DNA of 64,000 bases from Streptomyces akebiae (lineage in GTDB: Bacteria > Actinomycetota > Actinomycetes > Streptomycetales > Streptomycetaceae): NCBI RefSeq assembly GCF_019599145.1, contig NZ_CP080647.1:2976001-3040000 (forward strand), written 5' to 3'. Shown piece by piece: positions 55,861 through 64,000 of the stretch. The notes beneath the pieces are model-generated. The model was not told the origin of the DNA, did not search any database, and worked only from the letters and a program-made list of their open reading frames with translations. Within the stretch, counting starts at the first letter, position 1, and every line of letters begins with the position of its first letter. Position numbers and translations under genes: made by a program.

Positions 55861-58814
55861 GTGACGTCATGGATTCGATGGACTCCATGGACTTCGACGA
55901 GCTCCGTCGGGCCATGGCGGAGAACTACGAGCAGCCGGAGGGTCCCGCGCGCAACGCGCGCGCGGAGCGGCTGCTCGCCGAGGCGGAGAAGCTGAACGTG
56001 CCGCTCGCCGTGATCGAGGCGCTCGGGCACCAGCTGAAGGTCTACAACTACAGCTCCGAGAAGGCCAAGATGTTCGTCCCCTTCGCGCGTCTGCTGCGCA
56101 TGTGGGACGAACGGCCGGAGGACTTCGACGAGTACGAGATCCACTCCTTGCACTGGGTGTTCAAGTGGATGTCGGCCGGCATGCTGAACCAGCCGCACAT
56201 CCCGCTGGCCTCCATCGAGAAGTGGCTCGGCGAGATGGAGCACCGCTACCGGCTCGCCGGGCACTCGCAGCGGGCCGTGCGCAGCGCCGAGTTCAGTGTG
56301 GCCGCGCACATCGGCGACCTGGACCGGGCCGAGCGGGCCTACGGGGCATGGCTGGCCGCCGACCGGGACACGATGGCCGACTGCCACGCGTGCGAACTGC
56401 ACGGGCAGGGCTGGTGGCGGGCGCGGCGGCGCGAGGACGCCGAGGCGCTGGAGCTGTGGGCGCCGGTCCTGGAGGGCGAGTACAGCTGTGCCCACGAGCC
56501 GCACACCGTTCTGGCGTCCTCCCTGATGCCGCTGCTGCGCCTGGGGCGGCCCGACGAGGCGCGGGCGCACCATCTGCGGGGTTTCCGGCTGGTGCGGGCC
56601 ATGGAGAGCATGCGGGGCGCGTACGCGGACCACGTGGAGTTCTGTGCCCTGACCGGCAACGAGGCGCGCGGCCTGGAGCTGCTGGCCGAGCGTCCGGCGT
56701 ACTTCACCGATTCCGGGGACCCGCGCAGCAAGCTGGACTTCATGAGCGTGGTGGCCCTGCTCATGGACCGCCTCACGGCCCGCGGGCTGGGCGAACAGAC
56801 CGTCCCCGGCCCCGCCGGCCGCGCCTGGACCGCCGGCGAACTGGCCTCCCACGCGCGCGAGGAGGCCCTTTCGCTGGCCGCGCTCTTCGACGCGCGCAAC
56901 GGCACGGCGTACGTCAGCACACATGTCCGGGAGCGCATGGACCAGCGTCCCCTGCTGGACCGATTGCCGCTGGGCGTGCGCGCGAAGCGGACCACCGTGA
57001 CGCTGCCCGCGCCCCGTCGGCCCGCCGCCCAGAAGGCGGGCACCGCGGCGGCCGGGGAGGGCCTGCCTGCCCTCCTCGCCGAGGCGCGGCGGCTCTCCGC
57101 GTCCCTGCACCCCGGTTCCGTCGAGGCCTGGGCCGCCGTGGCGCGTGCCGCCGACACCGAGGGCGCCGAGCTGGACGCCTGGGACCGCGCGGAAATAGTC
57201 GACCACGAGGCGATCGGCCTCGGTCCGGAGGGCCTCCCCCTCTTCGAACGCGCCGCCGACATGTACGAGGCGGCCGGCGACCCCGGCGAGGCCCTGGCGG
57301 CACGCGCGCGCGGGGCGAACGTCCACGCCCTCACGGGCCACGCGGATGCCGCCATGGACCTGATCGCGGAGCCCTACGAGCGGATCCTCGCCCTCTGGTC
57401 GACCGGCGGGACGGGGGCGCGGCAGACGGCGTCCGTCCTGGTGGGGCGGGCGCGGATACTCGTGCAGCGGATGCACGAGACCGAGGACGCCGACGCGGTG
57501 GCCCTGGCCGAGGACGCCGTGCGCGAGCTGGCGGACTTCGTCGAGCCGCGCCGCGCGGAGGACGTACGGCTGGCCTCGCGGGCCGCGGAGGCGCGGGGCA
57601 TGCTCGGGGAGCTGGCCGCGCGCGGCGGGGACGCACAGGCGGCCGCCGAGCTGTTCGCGGAGGCGGCGGAACGGTATGTGGCGGCCGGGCTGCCGTGGTT
57701 CGCGGTGCAGTACGAGGCGCGGCTCGCCGGAGTGGCGCAACACCTGGGAGACCTGGAGACCGCAGAGCGGGCGGCCCGCGCGGCCCTGGAGCACGGCGGG
57801 ACGGAGCTGGAGCCGGTGGGCCACGCCCAGCTGCACCTCCAGCTGGCGGAACTGCTGGGCGCCGGGGAACGGGTCGAGGAGGCCGCCGAGCACGCCCTGG
57901 AGGCGGCGCACTGGGCCGACGAGGCGGGCGAGGGTCCGACGCTCGGCGCCTGGGCCCGGCATCTGCTCGGCGGGTTCCTGCTGCGGCTGGGTCGGTGGGC
58001 GGAGGCGGCCGAGGTACTGGAGTCGGCGCTCCCGGATCTCACGGCCGAGACCCACGGGGACGGGGCGGTCGCGCAGACCCTGTGGTGGCTCGGCGACTGC
58101 CACACCGAGCTGGGCGAGCACCGCGAGGCGGCGGACCGGTGGCTGCGGGCCGCCGACATCGCCCGGCACTGGCCCGAGCAGCGCGACCACGCCATGCTCG
58201 CCCACCTCGCCGCCGAGGCGCTGGCGCGCGCGGGGCTGCCCGCCGACGCCGACCGCGCGTACGCGCGCGCGGTCGACCTCTGGGGCGAACTGGGCAACGT
58301 CCACGGGTACGTGCGGGCGCTGCGGGCGCGGGCGTGGTACGCGGCGCGCGAGAGCCGGGAGGCTCCCGGGCCGGCCGACCTGGACCAGGCCCGGGAGCTG
58401 ATGGGGGACGCGGTGGCGGGCTGCGAGGCGGCACTGTCCGACGTGGCCGGAGAGGAGCACCGGCGGCGGATTGTCGCGGAGCTCGGCGAGACCTGCCGCC
58501 AGTTCGGCGACCTCCTCGCCCGGTCCGTGGCCGAGGACGCGGAACCCGCCTCGTTCGGGCCGGTCTTCGAGGAGGCGCTGGGGTTCGTCGAGCGAGCGGT
58601 GTCGGTGTACGGGTCGTTGGGGCCGGACTTTCTCGACGCGCGTACCGCCGCGGAGCTGGCAGCGGGGTGGTTGGAGGTGGACCTTCGGCGGGGCGGGGCC
58701 GCCGTCGAGCGGGCCCGGGGGGTGTTGTCCGTGTTCGCCGACAGCGACGACGAGACGGCGGTCGCTCGGCGGGGGGAGGCGGGGCGGCTGTTGGAGGCGG
58801 CGGAACGGGACTGA
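55857..58814 (+). CDS. Large TPR protein coupled to the Hsp90 gene
   Basis: 985 residues from ATG 55857. No signal peptide. The N-terminal ~130 residues are helical and charged; most of the rest is a helical-repeat solenoid, Ala/Leu/Glu-rich (for example LLERLGRPDEARAHH-type motifs around residues 220-240 and GEHREAADRWLRAADIARHW near 750), as in tetratricopeptide repeat proteins. Coupling with the Hsp90 gene suggests a co-chaperone or client adaptor; this is inference. Codon use is normal. Confidence 0.8.
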   Translation: MSDVMDSMDSMDFDELRRAMAENYEQPEGPARNARAERLLAEAEKLNVPLAVIEALGHQLKVYNYSSEKAKMFVPFARLLRMWDERPEDFDEYEIHSLHWVFKWMSAGMLNQPHIPLASIEKWLGEMEHRYRLAGHSQRAVRSAEFSVAAHIGDLDRAERAYGAWLAADRDTMADCHACELHGQGWWRARRREDAEALELWAPVLEGEYSCAHEPHTVLASSLMPLLRLGRPDEARAHHLRGFRLVRAMESMRGAYADHVEFCALTGNEARGLELLAERPAYFTDSGDPRSKLDFMSVVALLMDRLTARGLGEQTVPGPAGRAWTAGELASHAREEALSLAALFDARNGTAYVSTHVRERMDQRPLLDRLPLGVRAKRTTVTLPAPRRPAAQKAGTAAAGEGLPALLAEARRLSASLHPGSVEAWAAVARAADTEGAELDAWDRAEIVDHEAIGLGPEGLPLFERAADMYEAAGDPGEALAARARGANVHALTGHADAAMDLIAEPYERILALWSTGGTGARQTASVLVGRARILVQRMHETEDADAVALAEDAVRELADFVEPRRAEDVRLASRAAEARGMLGELAARGGDAQAAAELFAEAAERYVAAGLPWFAVQYEARLAGVAQHLGDLETAERAARAALEHGGTELEPVGHAQLHLQLAELLGAGERVEEAAEHALEAAHWADEAGEGPTLGAWARHLLGGFLLRLGRWAEAAEVLESALPDLTAETHGDGAVAQTLWWLGDCHTELGEHREAADRWLRAADIARHWPEQRDHAMLAHLAAEALARAGLPADADRAYARAVDLWGELGNVHGYVRALRARAWYAARESREAPGPADLDQARELMGDAVAGCEAALSDVAGEEHRRRIVAELGETCRQFGDLLARSVAEDAEPASFGPVFEEALGFVERAVSVYGSLGPDFLDARTAAELAAGWLEVDLRRGGAAVERARGVLSVFADSDDETAVARRGEAGRLLEAAERD

Positions 58815-58839
58815 GTCGCCGGGGCGCCTGCGGGGTTCT

Positions 58840-59061
58840 TCGCCCCCGCCGCCCCTACCCGTCCCGTCCAGAAGGGGCTGCGCGCCCCCTCGACCCCCGC
58901 GTCAAAGATTCGGGGCTCCGCCCCGGACCCCGTTCGCGCAGTTCCCCGCGCCCCTTTCCAGGGGCGCGGGGAACTGCGCGAGAAGCCCCACCGGGCGGAC
59001 GTCTGGGGGTCGAAGGGGCGCAGCCCCTTCTGGACGGGACGGGTAGGGGCGGCGCGGGCGA
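58840..59061. repeat. Nested long inverted repeat between convergent genes
   Basis: Outer arms 58840-58898 and 59005-59061 (cgcccccgccgcccctaccc / gggtaggggcggcgcgggcg type, almost perfect over ~57 nt); middle CGGGGC-tcc-GCCCCG (58911-58925); inner arms 58935-58954 / 58961-58980 (20 bp perfect). It can extrude a branched cruciform and is placed between the TPR gene and the DAK2 gene, where it may end transcription from both sides. The sequence type is familiar as a Streptomyces dispersed element. Confidence 0.85.
58935..58980. terminator. Innermost stem of the nested repeat, probable bidirectional terminator
   Basis: 20-bp perfect stem (58935-58954 / 58961-58980), loop TTTCCA. The left arm contains gttccccgcgcccc, close to the dispersed repeat core. 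Confidence 0.7.
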
Positions 59062-59070
59062 GAAAACGTC

Positions 59071-60762
59071 CTACTCCACGCCGATCAGCAGCAACGCCCC
59101 CTGCCGCCCACCCCGATACACCACCGTGTCCACCGCCAGATACCCCTCACGCACCCTGGCCTCCACCCGCTCCACCACATCCGCCGGCGCCTCGTCCCCC
59201 AGCACCAGCGTGACCATCTCCCCACCGGCCGCCAGCATCCGGTCCACCACCGCCGCCGCGGTCACCGTGACGTCCGACCCGATGACGGCGACGTCCCCGT
59301 CGACGAGACCGAGGACGTCGCCGGCCTGGCAGATGCCCGCCATGGTCCAGGACTGGCGCTCGGCGATGACGACCTCGGCGTAACGGGTGGCACCGGCGGC
59401 GGAGGTCATGGAGACGACGTCCTCGTCGAAACGGCGTTCGGGCTCGTGGACGGCGAGGGCGGCGATGCCCTGGACGGCCGAGCGGGTGGGGATGAGGGCG
59501 ACCCGAACACCCTCGGCGCGGGCCTGCTCTGCGGCGGCGGCCGCCGTGTGCCGCAGGTCCGCGTCGTTGGGCAGCAGCACCACCTCGCGCGCGTGGGCGC
59601 GCCGCACGGCCTCCACGAGCTCCCCGCTGGCGGGCGGCTCCCCGGGCCGGGCCAGCACCGTGGTGGCGCCGGCCTCGGCGTAGAGCCGGGCCAGCCCCTC
59701 CCCCGGCACGACGGCCACGACGGCCCGCCCGGCGCGCTCGCGCGGCTGCCTCGCGGCCTCACCGGTCATGTGGGCGTCCTCGGCCCCGAAGTGGGTGATC
59801 CGGATCCGGTACGGCCGCCCGGCCTCCACCCCGGCCTCCACGGCGGCCCCCGCGTCGTCGACGTGCACATGGACGTTCCACAGCCCGTCCCCGCCGACCA
59901 CGACGAGGGAGTCCCCCAGGTCGTCCAGGCGCCGCCGCAGGCGGGCCACCGCCGTGTCCTCCGCCTCCAGGAGGTAGATCACCTCGAAGGCCGGGCCGCC
60001 CGCCTCGGTCCGGTCGTCGGCTTCGCACACCTCCGCCCCGGCTTCGGCGACAGCCACGCGCGCGTGCACGGCGGGAACGGCCATCGCTCTCGGCGCCTCT
60101 CCCGTGAACGTCTCCACCAGCGCCGCCAGCACCGCCACCAGACCCCGTCCGCCCGCGTCCACGACACCGGCGCGAGCCAGGGCGGCCAGCTGGGCGGGGG
60201 TCGCCGCCAGGGCTCTGCCCGCGCCCTCGTAGGCGGCACGGGCGACGGTCCCGCAGTCGTCCTCGGCGTCACCGGCCGCGTCGGCGGCGGCGGAGGCGAC
60301 GGTGAGGACGGTGCCCTCGACGGGGTGCGCGACGGCGTCACGGGCGGAGTCGGCGGCGTGCCGCAGGGCGAGCCGCAGTCCCCGCCCGTCGGTGCGGGGC
60401 GCCTCACCGTCGTCGGCGAGGACCTGGGCCATGCCCCGCAGGAGCTGGGCGAGGATCGTGCCGGAGTTCCCCCGGGCGCCGATCAGCGCGCCGTGCGCCA
60501 TGGCCCGCGCTGCCTCGGCGAGCGTGGGCTGCCCCGCTCCGGCCGGGCGGCCCGCCGTCTCGTGGCCCGCGAACACCGCCTCGACCGCCGCCACGGCCGA
60601 CTCCATCGTCAGGTACAGATTGGTCCCGGTGTCGCCGTCGGCCACCGGGTACACGTTGATGGCGTCGATCTCCTCGCGCGCGCGTCCCAGCGCCGCCAGC
60701 GCGAGTCCGCACCAGGTGCGCACCGCGAGAGCATCGAAGAATGTCTGCGGCACCTGCGGCAC
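59071..60762 (-). CDS. DAK2-domain (YloV-like) fatty-acid kinase-type protein
   Basis: 563 residues from GTG 60762, with AAGGAGG 5 nt upstream. N-terminal DhaL/DAK2 domain with the ATP/Mg motif VADGDTGTNLYLT and GARGNSGTILAQLLRG; the rest matches the YloV C-terminal domain. Related proteins in Gram-positives are FakA, which phosphorylates fatty acids with FakB (a DegV protein); that role here is inference. Divergent from rpmB. Confidence 0.9.
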   Translation of the reverse strand: MPQVPQTFFDALAVRTWCGLALAALGRAREEIDAINVYPVADGDTGTNLYLTMESAVAAVEAVFAGHETAGRPAGAGQPTLAEAARAMAHGALIGARGNSGTILAQLLRGMAQVLADDGEAPRTDGRGLRLALRHAADSARDAVAHPVEGTVLTVASAAADAAGDAEDDCGTVARAAYEGAGRALAATPAQLAALARAGVVDAGGRGLVAVLAALVETFTGEAPRAMAVPAVHARVAVAEAGAEVCEADDRTEAGGPAFEVIYLLEAEDTAVARLRRRLDDLGDSLVVVGGDGLWNVHVHVDDAGAAVEAGVEAGRPYRIRITHFGAEDAHMTGEAARQPRERAGRAVVAVVPGEGLARLYAEAGATTVLARPGEPPASGELVEAVRRAHAREVVLLPNDADLRHTAAAAAEQARAEGVRVALIPTRSAVQGIAALAVHEPERRFDEDVVSMTSAAGATRYAEVVIAERQSWTMAGICQAGDVLGLVDGDVAVIGSDVTVTAAAVVDRMLAAGGEMVTLVLGDEAPADVVERVEARVREGYLAVDTVVYRGGRQGALLLIGVE

Positions 60763-60886
60763 CTGCGCCTCCTTGAGCTGCTGGGACTGGGACGCAGAGT
60801 AGACCTTGGAGGGGTGTCCGCCGGAAGGGGGCGGGGCAGGGCTCCTGAGCGGCCATGGTAGTTTCGTTGTACTGGCGCGGTCGTTG

Positions 60887-60892
60887 TATGCT
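60887..60892 (+). promoter_or_regulatory. Candidate -10 of rpmB
   Basis: TATGCT, in a tcgttgTATGCTg context 127 nt upstream of rpmB; the -35 is poor. Confidence 0.3.
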
Positions 60893-60963
60893 GCTCCGGT
60901 TGCCCGATCCACATCGGGCCATTCCCCTGGCAACGCCACTCAGATCTCTGATCCTGTGATCTC

Positions 60964-60983
60964 GATCCCGGCCTGCCGGGATC
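60964..60983 (+). promoter_or_regulatory. Hairpin in the rpmB leader
   Basis: GATCCCGG-cctg-CCGGGATC, an 8-bp perfect stem 35 nt upstream of the rpmB start. A neighbouring ATCTCTGATC/GATCTCGATC direct-repeat segment (60945-60966) lies next to it. Possibly an autoregulatory leader of L28. Confidence 0.4.
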
Positions 60984-61018
60984 ATCCGTAAGTGCATCTG
61001 AAGTCTTTGGAGTGACCC

Positions 61019-61204
61019 GTGGCTGCCAACTGCGACGTCTGCGGCAAGGGGCCGGGCTTCGGCAACAACATCTCGCACTCGCACCGCCGTACGTCCCGTC
61101 GCTGGAACCCCAACATCCAGCGCGTCCGTACCGTGGTCGGCGGGACGCCGAAGCGCGTGAACGCCTGCACCTCGTGCATCAAGGCCGGCAAGGTCGCGCG
61201 CTGA
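61019..61204 (+). CDS. rpmB: 50S ribosomal protein L28
   Basis: 61 residues from GTG 61019, with GGAGTG upstream. [25 protein letters not shown]... and a second CTSC pair: the zinc-binding form of L28. Followed directly by a strong terminator, so it is transcribed alone. Confidence 0.96.
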   Translation: MAANCDVCGKGPGFGNNISHSHRRTSRRWNPNIQRVRTVVGGTPKRVNACTSCIKAGKVAR

Positions 61205-61245
61205 CGCACAGCTAAGCGCGCGGCCACTGCTGGTTCGCTGCATCG

Positions 61246-61272
61246 AGCCGGTCCACCTGGGGTGGACCGGCT
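61246..61272 (+). terminator. rpmB terminator
   Basis: Perfect 12-bp arms AGCCGGTCCACC (61246-61257) / GGTGGACCGGCT (61261-61272), 3-nt loop, followed by TCTTGCTGTT. Confidence 0.9.
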
Positions 61273-61289
61273 TCTTGCTGTTCCCTGAC

Positions 61290-61706
61290 GACGCCGTACC
61301 CGCAACGCCGTATCTGGCGGCCGGGCGACCTGTCAGTGGCCTTCGCCCTGTGACGGGGCCGGCCACGCCCGACCTGCCGGACGCGTACGGCGAGGACGCG
61401 CGCCTCGACGACCTGCGGCTGACGGCCGCACAGGACCGGATCAAGGCGGACCTCGCCCTCGGCGGCGGCCCGCCGAGGCGCTCGGCGTCCAGGAGGCGGC
61501 CCGGCGCGCCCCCGGGGTGGCGATCGTCGGCGCGTACGTCCTGGCCGGTGAACCGGCCCTGGCGGGCGGCGATCACGTACGGCGTTCGGATCCGCGGCCG
61601 GGACCGGATGTACCGGCTCCTCGCCTCCCGCCCGTTGGCGGCCTTCTTCGAGCGCGTCACCGAGATGTCGGCGACCAACATCAAGCTGCCGGAGTACCCC
61701 GCCTGA
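61290..61706 (+). pseudogene. Remnant of an FAD-dependent monooxygenase 3' end
   Basis: No full gene is present. One frame (61500-61580) reads [20 protein letters not shown], as in the C-terminal part of FAD-dependent monooxygenases; about 20-40 nt later the continuation ([17 protein letters not shown], ending [10 protein letters not shown]) is in another frame, which fits a frameshift. The 5' part is not identifiable. It is followed by thiD on the other strand (26-nt overlap of the tail). Confidence 0.45.
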
Positions 61707-62514
61707 GGGCCCACCCGTGGTCCACGGGCCCGATCCCCCCGCCGAGCGCGAACCCGGCGGCGATCGCGCCCGTGACGTACTCCTTGGCCGCCGCGACGGC
61801 CTCCGGCACGGTCCGCCCCCCGGCGAGGTGCGAGGCGATCGCGGAGGCGAGGGTGCAGCCCGTGCCGTGGGTGTGCCGGTTGTCGTACCTGGGGGCCCGC
61901 AGCCAGTGCTCCTCGGAGCCGTCGGTGAGCAGATCGACGGCTTCCCCCGGGAGATGGCCGCCCTTGATCAGCGCCCACCGCGGCCCGTACGCCAGCACGG
62001 CCTCGGCCGCCTCGCGCAGACCGGCCTCCGACTCGACCCGGACACCGGTGAGTTGGGCCACCTCGTCGAGGTTCGGCGTCGCCACCGTGGCCACCGGCAG
62101 CAGTCGCGTCCGTACGGAGTCCAGCGCGGAGGCGGCGAGGAGGGGGTCGCCGTGCTTGGAGACGCCGACCGGGTCGACGACGACCGGGGCGTCGGTGGCG
62201 GCCAGCAACTCGGCGACGGCCTCGACGAGTTCGGCGGAGGCGAGCATGCCGGTCTTGACGGCCTGGACACCGATGTCGTCGACGACGCTGCGGTACTGGG
62301 CACGCACCGCCGCCACGGGCAGCTCCCAAGCGCCCTGCACACCGAGGGAGTTCTGCGCGGTGACGGCCGTGACGACGCTCATGCCGTGCACCCCGAGCGC
62401 GAGCATCGTCTTCAGGTCGGCCTGGATGCCGGCCCCGCCGCCGGAGTCGGACCCGGCCACGGTGAGGACCCTCGGCGGCGCCGAGCTCATGGCGGGACTC
62501 ATGGCCGGGCTCAT
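61681..62514 (-). CDS. thiD: Hydroxymethylpyrimidine (phosphate) kinase
   Basis: 277 residues from ATG 62514, which overlaps the thiL stop (ATGA), so it is translationally coupled. MSPAMSPAM repeats at the start mean ATGs at 62502 and 62490 are alternatives. PfkB-like fold: [35 protein letters not shown]. Phosphorylates HMP-P to HMP-PP for thiamine synthesis. Confidence 0.95.
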   Translation of the reverse strand: MSPAMSPAMSSAPPRVLTVAGSDSGGGAGIQADLKTMLALGVHGMSVVTAVTAQNSLGVQGAWELPVAAVRAQYRSVVDDIGVQAVKTGMLASAELVEAVAELLAATDAPVVVDPVGVSKHGDPLLAASALDSVRTRLLPVATVATPNLDEVAQLTGVRVESEAGLREAAEAVLAYGPRWALIKGGHLPGEAVDLLTDGSEEHWLRAPRYDNRHTHGTGCTLASAIASHLAGGRTVPEAVAAAKEYVTGAIAAGFALGGGIGPVDHGWALRRGTPAA

Positions 62515-63476
62515 GACTCGATGTCCCCGAAGTGGTCCCAGCCGCCCTTGCTGGTCCAGGGGGCGCCGTCGACGGTCACCTGGGGCAGGGCGGAGGGGTT
62601 GAGGACCTCGCCGATCACCTTCCACCGCGCGGGCAGCTTCACGTCCTGCGGGAAGGTGGCCACGATCGCGTGGTCCTCGCCCCCGGTGAGCACCCACTGG
62701 AGGGGGTCGACACCGACGGCCTGACCGATGTCGTGCATCTGGATGGGGATGTCGATGGCGCCGGAGCGGATGTCGATCCGGCACTTGCTCGCCTCGGCGA
62801 TGTGCCCCAGGTCCGCGATCAGCCCGTCGCTGACGTCGCACATCGCGGTCGCGCCGAGGTCGGCGGCGGCCGGGCCCGCGTGGTACGGCGGCTCGGGGCG
62901 CCGGTGGGCCTCCACGAAGGCGCGCGGCGAGCGGAAGCCCCGGGAGAGCACCGCGTGCCCGGCGGCGGACCAGCCGAGCCAGCCGGTGACCGCGACGACG
63001 TCACCGGGCTGGGCTCCGCCCCTGGTCACGGGCTCGTGGTTACGCAGATCACCGAGGGCGGTGATCGAGATCATGATGGTGTCGCCGCGGACGACGTCAC
63101 CGCCGACCACGGCCGCGCCGGCCACCTGGCACTCGTCGCGCAGGCCGTCCATCAGCTCGGTGGCCCAGGTCACCGGGAGTTCGGCGGGCGCGACCAGACC
63201 GAGGAGCAGGGCGGTGGGCACGGCCCCCATGGCGGCGATGTCCGCGAGGTTCTGCGCGGCGGCCTTGCGCCCCACGTCGTACGCCGTGGACCAGTCACGC
63301 CGGAAGTGCCGCCCCTCCAGGAGGAGGTCGGTGCTCGCCACGACCCTGCGGTCCGGCGCCGCCACCACGGCGGCGTCGTCGCCGGGGCCGACCCGGACCG
63401 CCGGGGTGGTGGTGAGCCGGGAGGTGAGCTCCCTGATGAGCCCGAACTCCCCCAGCTCTCCCACGGTGCCCTTCAT
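62511..63476 (-). CDS. thiL: Thiamine-monophosphate kinase
   Basis: 321 residues from ATG 63476. Motifs [65 protein letters not shown]. Converts thiamine phosphate to TPP, the last step. Followed by thiD; the two make the right-hand thiamine locus of the window. Confidence 0.96.
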   Translation of the reverse strand: MKGTVGELGEFGLIRELTSRLTTTPAVRVGPGDDAAVVAAPDRRVVASTDLLLEGRHFRRDWSTAYDVGRKAAAQNLADIAAMGAVPTALLLGLVAPAELPVTWATELMDGLRDECQVAGAAVVGGDVVRGDTIMISITALGDLRNHEPVTRGGAQPGDVVAVTGWLGWSAAGHAVLSRGFRSPRAFVEAHRRPEPPYHAGPAAADLGATAMCDVSDGLIADLGHIAEASKCRIDIRSGAIDIPIQMHDIGQAVGVDPLQWVLTGGEDHAIVATFPQDVKLPARWKVIGEVLNPSALPQVTVDGAPWTSKGGWDHFGDIES

Positions 63477-63703
63477 CGTCGTATCGCCCCTTCTCGTGCC
63501 GCTTCCAGTGTCTGTCGCGCCCGGTCGCGGGCCGTTCTCGTGCTCGGTACGGTCGAGTGGACCGTCAACTTCCGTCGTCCCCGCACCCCGGTGTGCGTGG
63601 CGCGGCCTCCACGGGTCTCCCCGTGGTGCGGGACGACGCGATACCGTGGCGTTCCTTTTCCCGACATGATCCACATGATCCTCGTGGCCGCCCTGGAGGT
63701 TCC

Positions 63704-63937
63704 GTGGTACAGGCGTACATCCTGATCCAGACGGAGGTCGGCAAAGCGTCGACCGTCGCCGACACGATCAGCAAGCTCCCCGGTGTCATCCAGGCCGAGG
63801 ACGTGACGGGGCCGTACGACGTCATCGTGCGCGCCCAGGCCGACACCGTCGACGACCTCGGCCGGCTGGTGGTCGCGAAGGTCCAGCAAGTGGACGGGAT
63901 CACCCGCACCCTGACCTGCCCGGTCGTTCACCTGTAG
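63704..63937 (+). CDS. Stand-alone Lrp/AsnC ligand-binding domain protein
   Basis: 77 residues from GTG 63704, preceded by GGAGG. The whole chain is the RAM domain (VQAYILIQTEVGKASTVADTISKLPGV...); there is no helix-turn-helix. Such proteins occur next to thiL in many Streptomyces and may act as amino-acid-responsive partners; the role is inference. Confidence 0.88.
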   Translation: MVQAYILIQTEVGKASTVADTISKLPGVIQAEDVTGPYDVIVRAQADTVDDLGRLVVAKVQQVDGITRTLTCPVVHL

Positions 63938-63957
63938 CCCCCGTCTACCCTTGCCCG

Positions 63958-64000
63958 GTGAACCCGTTCCGTCACCGGCGCCCCGCTCGTCTCGGGCTGC
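63958..64000 (+). CDS. Start of a further gene, possibly DUF3515 lipoprotein
   Basis: GTG AAC CCG TTC CGT CAC CGG CGC ... runs off the window (14 codons). Gene order and the basic start (VNPFRHRRPARLGL) suggest the DUF3515 protein that follows the Lrp-like gene in Streptomyces. No Shine-Dalgarno is visible; TACCCT lies 8 nt upstream, so a leaderless start is possible. Confidence 0.4.
   Translation, partial: MNPFRHRRPARLGL

Noticed and set aside
55251..58460. 1069-codon minus-strand open frame opposite the TPR and Hsp90 genes
   Set aside because: GC-driven antisense frame; the plus-strand genes have normal codon bias and family motifs.
61275..61706. 143-codon frame after rpmB taken as an intact gene
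   Set aside because: Composition and split similarity point to a frameshifted remnant, so it is listed as a pseudogene.

Overview
The window is chromosomal DNA of a Streptomyces (or very close relative). The evidence is very high GC with strong G/C bias at third codon positions, the sporulation sigma factor WhiG, four tandem type I signal peptidases, the developmental regulator NsdA, and a gene order that matches, as I remember it, the stretch of the S. coelicolor core chromosome from rlmN down to thiL. Nearly everything is housekeeping. I see no prophage, CRISPR array, rRNA, tRNA or biosynthetic gene cluster.

Layout. 0-1.8 kb: a thiamine ABC transporter (thiB, thiP) behind a TPP riboswitch. 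1.8-8.6 kb: rlmN, about 1 kb without an intact gene, then the leftward block rpsB-tsf-pyrH-frr-cdsA. 8.9-19.2 kb: an M23-like secreted protein, a TetR regulator, whiG, dprA, a ComM-type AAA ATPase, a YraN protein, a DUF2469 gene, a Nudix hydrolase and four signal peptidase genes. 19.3-22 kb: rplS, trmD, rimM, a KH-domain gene and rpsP. 22.3-25.6 kb: an SprT-like gene, a short type-3 prolyl-tRNA synthetase and a methyltransferase. 26-31.8 kb: ffh and the nitrogen operon amtB-glnK-glnD with a GlnR-like box. 32-38.7 kb: nsdA, a prim-pol-like gene, ftsY, a flavin oxidoreductase and glcP. 38.8-50.4 kb: smc, a small coiled-coil gene, acyP, a CAP-domain protein, an HxlR regulator, mutM, rnc, rpmF, a DUF177 gene, a DivIVA-like gene, coaD and rsmD. 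50.5-64 kb: recG carrying an intein, an Hsp90 homologue coupled to a large TPR protein, a DAK2 protein, rpmB, thiD, thiL, a stand-alone Lrp ligand domain and the start of one more gene.

The most unusual object is a 338-residue intein in RecG (51818-52831). It splits the Walker A motif between Lys and Thr, begins with Ala, and carries the Trp/Cys/Thr triad of class 3 inteins. Both LAGLIDADG-type motifs of its endonuclease domain have lost the catalytic Asp, to Ala and Gly, so it looks like a splicing-competent intein with a dead homing nuclease. Its codon use differs clearly from the surrounding exteins.

A second theme is repeat DNA inside coding sequence. A GC-rich palindrome sits in frame inside thiB, and a segment resembling a dispersed 'gttccccgtgcccc' repeat sits in frame in the smc hinge. 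Related sequence occurs upstream of rsmD and at the centre of a nested 220-bp inverted repeat between two convergent genes. Thiamine genes lie at both ends (uptake on the left, thiD/thiL on the right), and several leftward operons are tightly coupled by ATGA overlaps.
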